A DNA stretch of 64,000 bases, from the NCBI RefSeq assembly GCF_003073045.1, contig NC_037590.1, forward strand, positions 13,850,311-13,914,310, read 5' to 3'. The translations under genes were made by a program, and so were the position numbers. Below, one piece after another: positions 10,911 to 21,425 of this stretch. This stretch comes from Pomacea canaliculata. Taxonomy: Eukaryota > Mollusca > Gastropoda > Architaenioglossa > Ampullariidae. Under the pieces are notes generated by a model. That model did not search any database, was not told the DNA's origin, and saw nothing but the letters and a program-made list of their open reading frames with translations. Numbering within the stretch: the stretch's first letter is position 1; each line of letters starts with the position of its first letter.

Positions 10911-12549
10911 CAATAGATGCTCGCGGTATCTATGGAAATAGTTGTGGTGGTTGTGGAATGTTCAGCGCTGCTACTTTCTTCGCTTTTTGTAGGACGGTAC
11001 CTGTTTGGATTCCCAAAATTTTGAAAAAGTTTTCGCACCTCATCGCAGCTGCCGCTCGTTGCTCCGAATGTACTGCCCCCTTTGGAACCTACCCACATGT
11101 CACCCTGAGTTGCATCATGGGAGCTCTCAAGCTTCGTCCTGTTGATCTGGAGACGTCCCTTCTGATGTGAATCGATTTCTTGTATCATGTCGGATAGCGA
11201 GATGATGAGCTGATTGACTTGCCAGTCGAGCAACTCAATTCAATAACTGGGAAAAAACTCATTCAAGAAATGTGTAAAGCTGCTTTTTAGCGCTCAACCT
11301 ACCTAAAAAGGCACCTGATAATTCAAAGTGATGAGAAACTTCACTAGTTCAGTGTGTGTAAAGTTTCCTTCAGAAGAAATATATAAAGCACCTTAATTAG
11401 CAATTAGCACCTTTTCACATCAGGTCTTGCTTCACACAAGCTATCAATGATTTCATTCTCCTTTGCAGTTAAACTATACAAAAATCCATTATGCTATGAG
11501 CTTTTTTGGTTTGGTAAATATTGTTTCCCTTTTTTTGTGAATGGCAAAAAGCACATGACATTGCAGCGTCACCCACATCCTAAATTCGATTGAAAGTAAT
11601 AAAAAAAGTGAAAATCTGTACATTCTCCTGTAGTTTTAGTTGATTTCTATGCGTACTGACACCTAGACAAAAAAAAAAAAAAAAAAAAAAAAAATTGGTC
11701 ACCTACTCATCAGCTATTCAATATTAGAACTCCTTACACATACTTCAATAAGACGAAATAAGTGATTCAGTCATGAAAAGACATCTCTTCCACCAATACT
11801 AAAACATCTGAACAAATAGTATTGCTGCATTATTATCATAGCTGACAATAAAATATAGCATCTCGATCTGTTGTATTTAATAAAACATTTTCTGAAAGCC
11901 CTTTGAAAATGTATTATTTTACTATGTAACTGCCTTTGATTATTTATGACATAGTAATTAATAGAGTAATTGTTATGATTTGTGAAGCCATTTTTTTCCA
12001 TCACATAGAAACATGTATACAAATCACGTAAGAGAGATCGAAATCTCGTAAATAAAAGTTGTCAAGCGGTCTGAAAATTGCGTCGAGGGCTGGAAACATA
12101 ATTGAGTTTAGGTCAATTATGGTGTCATCGTGTAACACACGTATAAGCTTTACTCAAAATGGGATATTTTGCCATCAATGATTATCAAATGTTTGTGACA
12201 TGACTGCATAAAATATGATATTAAAAACAGTTTCTTTACATCACGAATAAAAATAATATTAACACAAGTACTCTGGTGTGTACTTTTTTTCTGCATCTAC
12301 AAGTGTTGCGATGTGCGAGTCTTGAAAAGCCGACGATTTTAAGTGGTTAGTCTAAAATATCTAGAATTTTATGGATAGTAAACAGTAATAAAGCACGTGT
12401 TTACAACACAACCATCAACACACGTACGACGACAGTGAACTTACTGAACACTTCTCGATGTTACCTTACAAACAACAAAATAAACAACAGTCTAACGCGA
12501 TAAGGTCCATGAATTTTAAACTTTTAATTTGTGTCTGCATTACTAAAGG

Positions 12550-12770
12550 AAAGTTTGCCAAAATGTAAAATAAACAAACATCATCGTTCTCGAACATACT
12601 AGACCTTTCTTTTTCTATCGGGAACGAGAGCTACGACCTTGACCTGCGCTTGACGAGCCAATCAAAAGCGCGAACAGCGCGTGACGCACGCGAATGTAGA
12701 AGAGGCCAGAAAGTTCGTCTGCTAGCGCATCAGGGTATAAAAGAATTGAGGCTGGCGGGAGATGAACAAG
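12550..12770 (+). promoter_or_regulatory. Heat-shock promoter of hsp70-2
   Basis: Same elements as copy 1: TTCTCGAA at 12587-12594, GAAAGTTC at 12709-12716, a CCAAT motif and TATAAAAG at 12736-12743. The promoter is intact although the gene's frame is broken. Confidence 0.78.
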
Positions 12771-12888
12771 GCAAGAACTCAGTGCTACAATAACATTGAG
12801 AAAAAAGAAAGCATATTAAAGCATACACTCTCGTTGTCTTTCAACTGTGAGCAGTCAGATATACACTTTGAGGATACTGTGAAACGGA

Positions 12889-14800
12889 ATGGCGAAAGCA
12901 CCGGCAATCGGCATCGATCTCGGCACCACCTACTCGTGTGTAGGCGTGTTCCGACACGGACAGGTAGAGATCATCGCCAACGATCAGGGCCAGAGAACTA
13001 CTCCCAGCTATGTGGCCTTCACCGACACGGAGAGGCTGGTGGGAGATGCGGCGAAAAACCAGGCAGCCATGAACCCCGAAAACACAGTCTTTGACGCCAA
13101 GCGACTGATCGGCAGGCGGTTTGACGACAGCAGCGTGCAGGCGGACATGAAGCATTGGCCCTTCAAGGTGGTCAACGACGGCGGCAAACCCAAGATACAG
13201 GTGCAATACAAGGGCGAGACCAAGACGTTTGCACCAGAAGAGATCAGCTCCATGGTGTTGGTCAAGATGAAAGAGACGGCCGAGGCGTATCTGGGTCAGC
13301 GTGTCAAGGATGCTGTCATCACCGTGCCTGCCTACTTCAACGACTCCCAGCGACAGGCCACGAAAGATGCAGGAAACATCGCCGGCCTGAACGTCTTGCG
13401 CATCATCAATGAACCCACAGCCGCCGCGCTGGCCTACGGACTGGATAAGAACGCGAAAGGAGAAAAGAACGTTCTCATTTTCGACCTGGGTGGCGGCACC
13501 TTCGACGTGTCCGTCCTGCAGATCAGCGAGGGTTCGCTTTTCGAAGTGAAATCCACAGCAGGAGACACGCATCTGGGTGGCGAAGACTTTGATGGCCGCA
13601 TGGTGCAGCATTTGTGCAGAGTTTCAGCGCAAATACAAGAAGGACATCAGCAAGAACGCACGTGCAATTAGAAGGTTGCTGACGGCGTGCGAGCGCGCTA
13701 AGCGTACGCTGTCGAGCAGTGCCGAGGCCAGCATAGAGATCGACTCCTTGTACGAGGGAATCGACTTCTATACGCGCATCACCCGCGCACGCTTTGAAGA
13801 ACTGTGTGGCGACCTGTTCCGTAAGACCCTGGAGCCAGTGGAGCAGGCACTGCGCGATGCCAAGCTGGACAAACGACAGATCCACGAAGTGGTGCTGGTG
13901 GGCGGCTCCACGCGTATTCCACGCATTCAGAAGATGCTGTCGGAGTTCATGGGTGGCAAAGAGCTGAACAAATCCATTCATCCCGACGAGGCTGTTGCAT
14001 ACGGAGCGGCCGTGCAGGCGGCGGTGTTGAGTGGCGACACGAGCGACTCCATCCGCGATGTGCTGCTGGTGGACGTGGCGCCCTTGTCGCTTGGCATCGA
14101 GACGGCTGGCGGCGTCATGACCAAGCTGGTGGAGCGCAACACTACAATTCCAAACAAGACATCGCAGATCTTCACCACCTACGCCGACAACCAGCCGGCT
14201 GTCACCATCCAGGTGTACGAAGGTGAGCGCGCCTTGACAAAAGACAACAACCTGCTGGGTCGCTTCGAACTGACGGGCATCCCACCCGCCCCTCGAGGTG
14301 TTCCTCAGATCGAGGTGACCTTTGACATTGACGCCAACGGCATCATGACCGTCACAGCCCAGGACAAGAGCACGGGCAAGTCTTCCAACATCATCATCAA
14401 GAACGACAAAGGGCGTCTGAGCAAGGAAGACATCGACCGCATGGTGAACGACGCCGAGCGATTCCGGGAGGAGGACGAGAAGCAGCGGAAGCGGGTGGAG
14501 GCGCGCAACCGACTGGAGTCGTACGTCTTCAGCGTGCGCCAGGCCGTCAGTGAGGCGGGTGACAAACTGAGTAGCGCCGACAAAGACACCGTCAACACAG
14601 CATGTGATGAAGCTGTGTCGTGGCTGGATAACAACACCCTAGCAGAAACGGAAGAGTTCGAGCACAAACAAAAGGAAGTGCAGAAAGTGTGTTCTCCCAT
14701 CATGACTAAGCTCCATGGCACTGGCCAGTCTGGTCCATCATTTAATCAAGGTCGCACGCCACCGTCTACTGGTGGACCTACTGTGGAGGAGGTGGACTGA
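12889..14800 (+). pseudogene. hsp70 copy 2, one frameshift in the ATPase domain
   Basis: Nearly identical to hsp70-1 along its whole length, with the same start, EEVD end, leader and polyadenylation signals. At about 13615-13618 two bases present in copies 1 and 3 are missing. The frame therefore leaves the Hsp70 sequence after about residue 242 (QHLC) and stops about 19 codons later at 13671. The rest of the gene stays open in the shifted frame to 14800. As written, it could only give an N-terminal ATPase-domain fragment. It may be a recent pseudogene or an assembly error. No other inactivating change was seen. Confidence 0.85.
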
Positions 14801-15241
14801 TTGATGAACTGAGATCCCTCTTATAAAAAAAAGACAACTATTGAAACTATTTAAAGTAATAGTGCATTGTTTTATACCTGACTGATTAATGGTATTATGT
14901 TGGCATTTAAAACAGTATTAAAGCTCTGAAAGCTGCTGGTAGTTTTCTGGCTATATAAATCATTTTGTGAATAGTGTGATCTCTTGTCCTTTAATGTAGA
15001 AATGTTAACTTATCTTCATTGTGACATTTAAACTGTTTACAAAGAGACAATAAAATCAAAATAAAGAGTACTATATCTTTTTTTCTAATTGTGTGTGTGA
15101 TAGCGAGTTCTTTGGTAATGTGTAACAGCTTTTGAAATGCATTGACCCTGATTACAATAAAAATTTATGGTACAAATTACCGCAAACAAAAGCTAAAGCA
15201 GGAAACTGTGTTCGCCCATGACTAAGCTCCATGACACTGGG
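14801..15241 (+). other. 3' UTR and flank of hsp70-2
   Basis: Same 3' flank as unit A with AATAAA signals near 15050. It ends with a scrap of hsp70 coding tail (about 15218-15241, ATGACTAAGCTCCATGACAC) joined to mucin-gene sequence at 15242. Confidence 0.7.
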
Positions 15242-15381
15242 AACAAAACCACTAGGGAATGGCATGACTGGTGTAGTAGCTAATCCAAGAGACGAAAACA
15301 GCTCGTTAGGGATGTGAGTTGACGTGTCTTTGAAAGGCGTTGATGTGGTTAAGGGGAGGTCTGCCGTTGAAAAATGATTTC

Positions 15382-15495
15382 TCAATCAAATCAAATCAGA
15401 CTTTATTGTCTGTCGAGGATACCCAAGATAGAAATTTTTCTTTCTCACAAGGGCAGGTATACATACTCACACAGACATTTAATACACACATACAC
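15382..15495. mobile_element. Retroposon tail insertion, longer copy
   Basis: About 114 bp inserted at the TTTC site of the mucin-gene copy. It begins AATCAAATCAAATCAGAC, continues TTTATTGTCTGTCGAGG and ends in ACACACATACAC. The sequence style is that of a LINE or SINE 3' end. A related AAATCAAAATCAGAATTATT stretch lies at about 41665 in a NUF2 intron. Confidence 0.55.
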
Positions 15496-15689
15496 TTCCA
15501 GAACTGAAGTCAAAGTGATTGACAGTAGATTCTGCTGTAGGTGAGCTGTTGTGTTCGAAAGGATCAAGATTTTCAGAGTCGCTGGCACTGGCGGAAAATG
15601 TTGACTGCAAGCCCACGAAATCCGAGGCCCTTGTGCCTGTGAAGAGGCTGGGTGTGGGCTGAATGTCATCACTTTGAAAGATTAACGAT

Positions 15690-15982
15690 CAGTGTTTCTC
15701 AAAGTGGTCAGGTGGTACGCGGCTGACAGTCGTCACATGTCAGCAAAGTGATGTTTAAAGTGATGCATTCCTCGCATTAACATTTTAATTACAAAGAACG
15801 AGGTATACGTAGTTTTATGTCATCTTATTACTACTGTCACAGAAGTACATTTAGTTTTGAATTGTAATGAAACAAATGCGGCAATTTAAATTTGAAATTC
15901 ATGATTTTTAGGACTTGGTGGTCCCCCATATTTTTTACTTAAGTAAAGTGGTCCGCGGTCCGAAATACTTTGAGAACCACTG
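15690..15982. mobile_element. hAT-like miniature inverted-repeat element, copy 2
   Basis: 293 bp, the same length and nearly the same sequence as 10618-10910, with CAGTGTTTCTCAAAGT and ACTTTGAGAACCACTG ends. It was duplicated with the unit rather than inserted independently, because its position relative to the mucin sequence is identical. Confidence 0.8.
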
Positions 15983-17619
15983 CTATAGATGCTCACGGTA
16001 TCTATGGAAATAGTTGTTATGGTTGTGGAATGTTCAGCGCTGCTACTTTCTTCGCTTTTTGTAGGACGGTACCTGTTTGGATTCCCAAAATTTTGAAAAA
16101 GTTCTCGCACCTCATTGCAGCTGCCGCTCGTCGCGCCGAATGTACTGCCCCCTTTGGAACCTACCCACAGCTCACCCTGAGTTGCATCATGGGAGCTCTC
16201 AAGCTTCGTCCTGTTGATCTGGAGACGTCACTTCTGATGTGAATCGATTTCTTGTATCATGTCGGATAGCGAGATGATGAGCTGATTGACTTGCCAGTCG
16301 AGCAACTCAATTCAATAACTGGGAAAAAACTCATTCAAGAAATGTGTAAAGCTGCTTTTTAGCGCTCAACCTACCTAAAAAGGCACCTGATAATTCAAAG
16401 TGATGAGAAACTTCACTAGTTCAGTGTGTGTAAAGTTTCTTTTAGAAGATCAAATATATAAATCACCTTAATTAGCAATTAGCACCTTTTCACATCAGGT
16501 CTTGCTTCACACAAGCTATCAATGATTTCATTCTCCTTTGCAGTTAAACTATACAAAAATCCATTATGCTATGAGCTTTTTTGGTTTGGTAAATATTGTT
16601 TCCCTTTTTTTGTGAATGGCAAAAAGCACATGACATTGCAGCGTCACCCACATCCTAAATTCGATTGAAAGTAATAAAAAAAAGTTAAAATCTGTACATT
16701 CTCGTAGGGTTTCAGTTTTAGCTGATTTCTATGCGTACTGACACCTAGACAAAAAAAAAAAAAAAAAAATGGTCACCTACTCATCAGCTATTCAATATTA
16801 GAACTCCTTACACATACTTCAATAAGACGAAATAAGTGATTCAGTCATGAAAAGACATCTCTTCCACCAATACTAAAACATCTGAACAAATAGTATTGCT
16901 GCATTATTATCATAGCTGACAATAAAATAGCATCTCGATCTGTTGCATTTAATAACACATTTTCTGAAAGCCCTTTGAAAATGTATTATTTTACTATGTA
17001 ACTGCCTTTGATTATTTATGACATAGTAATTAATAGAGTAATTGTTATGATTTGTGAAGCCATTTTTTTTCCATCACATAGAAACATGTATACAAATCAC
17101 GTAAGAGTGATCGAAATCTCGTAAATAAAGTTGTCAAGCGGTCTGAAAATTGCGTCGAGGGCTGGAAACATAATTGAGTTTAGGTCAATTATGGTATCAT
17201 CGTGTAACACACGTATAAGCTTTACTCAAAATGGGATATTTTGCCATCAATGATTATCAAATGTTTGTGACATGACTGCATAAAATATGATATTAAAAAC
17301 AGTTTCTTTACATCACGAATAAAAATAATATTAACACAAGTACTCTGGTGTGTACTTTTTTTCTGCATCTACAAGTGTTGCGATGTGCGAGAGTCTTGAA
17401 AAGCCAACGATTTTAAGTGGTTAGTCTAAAATATCTAGAATTTTATGGGTAGTAAACAGTAATAAAGCACGTGTTTACAACACAACCATCAACACACGTA
17501 CGACGACAGTGAACTTACTGAACACTTCTCGATGTTACCTTACAAACAACACAAATAAACAACAGTCTAACGTGATAAGGTCCATGAATTTTAAACTTTT
17601 AATTTGTGTCTTCATTACT

Positions 17620-17840
17620 CAAGGAAAGTTTGCCAAAATATAAAATAAACAAACATCATCGTTCTCGAACATACTAGACCTTTCTTTTTCTATCGGGAAT
17701 GAGAGCTACGACCTTGACCAGCGCTTGACGAGCCAATCAAAACCGCGAACAGCGCGTGACGCTCGCGAAGAGGCCAGAAAGTTCGTCTGCTAGCGCATCA
17801 GGGTATAAAAGAATTGAGGCTGGCGGGAGATGAACAAGGC
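17620..17840 (+). promoter_or_regulatory. Heat-shock promoter of hsp70-3
   Basis: TTCTCGAA at 17662-17669, GAAAGTTC at 17777-17784 and TATAAAAG at 17804-17811. A short stretch (AATGTAG and neighbours) between the CCAAT motif and the proximal heat-shock element is missing compared with copies 1 and 2. Confidence 0.78.
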
Positions 17841-17954
17841 AAGAACTCAGTGCTACAATAACATTGAGAAAAAAGAAAGCATATTAAAGCATACACTCGT
17901 TGTCTTTCAACTGTGAGCAGTCAGATATACACTTTGAGGATACTGTGAAACGGA

Positions 17955-19867
17955 ATGGCGAAAGCACCGGCAATCGGCATCGATCTCGGCACCACCTACT
18001 CGTGTGTAGGCGTGTTCCGACATGGACAGGTAGAGATCATCGCCAACGATCAGGGCCAGAGAACTACTCCCAGCTATGTGGCCTTCACCGACACGGAGAG
18101 GCTGGTGGGAGATGCTGCGAAAAACCAGGCAGCCATGAACCCCGAAAACACAGTCTTTGACGCCAAGCGACTGATCGGCAGGCGGTTTGACGACAGCAGC
18201 GTGCAGGCGGACATGAAGCATTGGCCCTTCAAGGTGGTCAACGACTGCGGCAAACCCAAGATACAGGTGCAATACAAGGGCGAGACCAAGAAGTTTGCAC
18301 CAGAAGAGATCAGCTCCATGGTGTTGGTCAAGATGAAAGAGACGGCCGAGGCGTATCTGGGTCAGCGTGTCAAGGATGCTGTCATCACCGTGCCTGCCTA
18401 CTTCAACGACTCCCAGCGACAAGCCACGAAAGATGCAGGAAACATCGCCGGCCTGAACGTCTTGCGCATCATCAATGAACCCACAGCCGCCGCGCTGGCC
18501 TACGGACTGGATAAGAACGCGAAAGGAGAAAAGAACGTTCTCATTTTCGACCTGGGTGGCGGCACCTTCGACGTGTCCATCCTGCAGATCAGCGAGGGCT
18601 CGATGTTCGAGGTAAAATCCACAGCAGGAGACACGCATCTGGGTGGCGAAGACTTTGACGGCCGCATGGTGCAGCATTTGTGCCAAGAGTTTCAGCGCAA
18701 GTACAAGAAGGACATCAGCAAGAACGCACGTGCAATTAGAAGGTTGCTGACAGCGTGCGAGCGCGCTAAGCGTACACTGTCGAGCAGTGCCGAGGCCAGC
18801 ATAGAGATCGACTCTTTGTACGAGGGAATCGACTTCTATACGCGCATCACCGCGCACGCTTTGAAGAACTGTGTGGCGACCTGTTCCGTAAGACCCTGGA
18901 GCCAGTGGAGCAGGCACTGCGTGATGCCAAGCTGGACAAACGACAGATCCACGAAGTGGTGCTGGTGGGCGGCTCCACGCGTATTCCGCGCATTCAGAAG
19001 ATGCTGTCAGAGTTCATGGGCGGCAAAGAACTGAACAAATCCATTCATCCCGACGAGGCTGTTGCATATGGAGCGGCCGTGCAGGCGGCGGTGTTGAGTG
19101 GCGACACGAGCGACTCCATCCGCGATGTGCTGCTGGTGGACGTGGCGCCCTTGTCGCTTGGCATCGAGACGGCTGGCGGCGTCATGACCAAGCTGGTGGA
19201 GCGCAACACTACAATTCCAAACAAGACATCGCAGATCTTCACCACCTACGCCGACAACCAGCCGGCCGTCACCATCCAGGTGTACGAAGGTGAGCGCGCC
19301 TTGACAAAAGACAACAACCTGCTGGGTCGCTTCGAACTGACGGGCATCCCTCCCTCCCCTCGAGGTGTTCCTCAGATCGAGGTGACCTTTGACATTGACG
19401 CCAATGGCATCATGACCGTCACAGCCCAGGACAAGAGCACGGGCAAGTCTTCCAACATCATCATCAAGAACGACAAAGGGCGTCTGAGCAAGGAGGACAT
19501 CGACCGCATGGTGAACGACGCCGAGCGATTCCGGGAGGAGGACGAGAAGCAGCGGAAGCGGGTGGAGGCGCGCAACCGACTGGAGTCGTACGTCTTCAGC
19601 GTGCGCCAGGCCGTCAGTGAGGCGGGTGACAAACTGAGTAGCGCCGACAAAGACACCGTCAACACAGCATGTGATGAAGCTGTGTCGTGGCTGGATAACA
19701 ACACCCTAGCAGAAACGGAAGAGTTCGAGCACAAACAAAAAGAAGTGCAGAAAGTGTGTTCTCCCATCATGACTAAGCTCCATGGCACTGGCCAGTCTGG
19801 TCCATCATTTAATCAAGGTCGCACGCCACCGTCTACTGGTGGACCTACTGTGGAGGAGGTGGACTGA
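17955..19867 (+). pseudogene. hsp70 copy 3, one frameshift late in the ATPase domain
   Basis: Nearly identical to copies 1 and 2, ending in EEVD at 19867. At about 18849-18851 a run of three C in the other copies is two C here. The frame leaves the Hsp70 sequence after DFYTRIT (about residue 298) and stops at 19034. The downstream 320 codons stay open in the other frame. It also has private substitutions: VNDCGKP for [14 protein letters not shown] for KTFAPEE, SILQ for SVLQ, SMFE for SLFE and PPSPRG for PPAPRG. These suggest slightly more divergence than copy 2. Either a young pseudogene or a homopolymer error in the assembly. Confidence 0.85.
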
Positions 19868-20272
19868 TTGATGAACTGAGATCCCTCTTATAAAAAAAAA
19901 AAGACAACTATTGAAACTATTTAAAGTAATAGTGCATTGTTTATATACTGACTGATTAATGGTATTATGTTGGCATTCAAAACAGTATTAAAGCTCTGAA
20001 AGCTGCTGGTAGTTTTCTTGCTTAAATCATTTTGTGAAAAGTGTTCTCTTGTCCTTTAATGTAGAAATGTTAACTTATCTTCATTGTGACATTTAAACTG
20101 TTTACAAAGAGACAATAAAATCAAAATGATCAGTACTATATCTTTTTCTAATTGTGTGTGTGATGGCGAGTTCTTTGGACGTGTAACAGCTTTTAAAATG
20201 CATTGACCCTGATTACAATAAAAATTTACGATACAAATTACCACAAACAAAATGCAATGCTGGAAAGAGTGT
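19868..20272 (+). other. 3' UTR and flank of hsp70-3
   Basis: The 3' flank is conserved with units A and B. One AATAAA is retained near 20113, while the second signal is altered. It continues without a break into the older hsp70 relic. Confidence 0.65.
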
Positions 20273-21425
20273 TTGCCTATGACACTGGCCAATCTGGTCC
20301 ATCATCTAATCAAGGTGCATGACACTGTCTAGTGGTGGACCTGGGCAGGTGGACAGATTGGGAAACTGAGATCCCTCTTATAAAATATTAGTGCAGCGGA
20401 ACTGCAGCATAAATAATGATAGTCTTCATTACATTTTACACTTGATAGTATTATCTCCATTTTAAACAGTTGTTCTCCTTTGCCTATTTGCCTCACTTGG
20501 AGGCCAGCTTTCAAGATAAAACTGGCAGTCATCTGCAAAGTATCCACAGGTCTATACAGGTTTGAGCCAAGGGGGTATCAGTGATGGCCAGACATTCACC
20601 CCGGTTCTTGGAGGAACCTACACTCTTGTACGATGTGCTTTGGTTCTGCATCTCTGCATTGGGGAGGACATCAGAAGTAGCTAATGGTAAAAGTGGTGCT
20701 TTAGCCTGTTGTGGTGGAAAATTATCACCTGGTCTGATCTAGACAGGTGGTGGTAGCTGTCTGATGGTTTGAGTGGTCTGATCGAAGCCTTGATGATGGT
20801 CTTCATCTCCTAATCTTGCCATTCAATCAGCTTGCTTGTTACCACAGGGCTTGAGGGTATTCACTACATTACTGATTTAAGGTATTTCTCAGTGCTGCTG
20901 TCTGGGAAGGTAGTTATTGTGAGCAACTTATAGGAAAGACAGAACTTTTGTTAGAAACACCACTTGCTTTTCTGTGCTTATTTTGCTACTGATACTGTTA
21001 ACTGCACAAATCGGGGCTTCAACTGTGGCTCTGTAACTGGTGAAGTAAGCGCCCATTGGTATAGCTATTATCTACCTGTGTTTTGATGGTACTGTATATA
21101 TATATATCCCATCTCCTTTATTTTGGTTGGCGTCCATCACTGACCCATGTCCATGGTTCTTGGGAATGTTTTTCTTCTAGCATGGCAAGCACCAGTATCT
21201 TCTTGCTTATATTACTGAGTTCGTTCTTGACTGAAATGTGAAGTAGTGGTGCAGATGGTAAGGTGACTTTCCCTTTTAAACAGTGATAAAGCCTTTACAG
21301 CTACTGGTACATCTCTTCTCTTGCTATGAATTATATTTCTTTACCTAAATGTAAAAAAAATACTACCCAATTTTGAATAGCATCTTTACTTAAAGACACA
21401 ATAAAATTTGAACAAATACTTGGTT
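20273..21425 (+). pseudogene. Relic of a fourth hsp70 3' end, split by an old LINE
   Basis: From about 20273, ATGACACTGGCCAATCTGG and GGTGGACCTGGGCAGG match the last about 110 bp of the hsp70 coding region with many changes. They are followed by the ATCCCTCTTATAAAA that starts the 3' UTR. Matches to the 3' UTR continue to about 20480 (TTTTAAACAGT). They stop for about 790 bp and resume at about 21275-21425 (TTTTAAACAGTGATAAAGC to ACACAATAAAATTTGAAC). The 5' part of this gene is gone. It is clearly older than the three near-identical copies. Confidence 0.7.
20485..21270 (-). mobile_element. Decayed non-LTR retrotransposon tail inserted in the hsp70 relic
   Basis: Lies between the two halves of the relic 3' UTR. 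On the minus strand, broken frames read HNRLKHHFYH and DTLQMTASFILKAGLQV. These resemble the end of LINE polyproteins of the type TGHNRLNxHLxR ... DLxxTAxFIxxTGLxI. There are several stops and no intact domain. The right part (20800-21270) is not recognisable. Confidence 0.45.

Larger units (their letters stand above)
6365..11242. repeat. Tandem repeat unit A: hsp70-1 plus mucin-gene fragment 1
   Basis: First unit of the hsp70 array. Homology to units B and C begins at about 6365 (GGGAAAAACTCATTCAAGAA) and runs through the promoter, hsp70-1 and its 3' flank. It ends in mucin-gene fragment 1 at 11242. Unit A lacks a 201-bp segment that B and C have upstream of the promoter (site at 7012), but has about 40 bp near 7318-7357 that they lack. 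A is therefore the most diverged unit. Confidence 0.85.
10208..11242 (-). pseudogene. Mucin-like gene fragment 1 inside the array
   Basis: Homologous to 3207-3887 of the mucin-like gene, same strand, without its first exon or its 3' half. Two insertions interrupt it: a retroposon tail at about 10349-10423 and a hAT-like element at 10618-10910. It has no promoter or stop context of its own and is a passenger of the duplication. At the position of the first frame break in the full gene it carries one extra base, which keeps the Ser/Thr-rich reading frame open. Confidence 0.85.
11243..16314. repeat. Tandem repeat unit B: hsp70-2 plus mucin-gene fragment 2
   Basis: Second unit, 5072 bp, from the junction after mucin fragment 1 to the end of mucin fragment 2. 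It matches unit C almost base for base upstream of the gene, including the 201-bp segment at 11912-12112 that is missing from unit A. Confidence 0.85.
15242..16314 (-). pseudogene. Mucin-like gene fragment 2 inside the array
   Basis: Second copy of the 3207-3887 segment of the mucin-like gene. It has the same two insertions as fragment 1: a retroposon tail at about 15382-15495 and a hAT-like element at 15690-15982. The shared insertions show both fragments come from one ancestral copy that was already interrupted before the unit was duplicated. Confidence 0.85.
16315..20290. repeat. Tandem repeat unit C: hsp70-3, no trailing mucin fragment
   Basis: Third unit. It starts at the same breakpoint as unit B, with the 201-bp segment at 16984-17184. 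It runs through hsp70-3 and its 3' flank. Where A and B jump into mucin-gene sequence, C continues into an older, diverged hsp70 3' end at about 20273. C therefore shows the ancestral right flank of the array. Confidence 0.8.
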
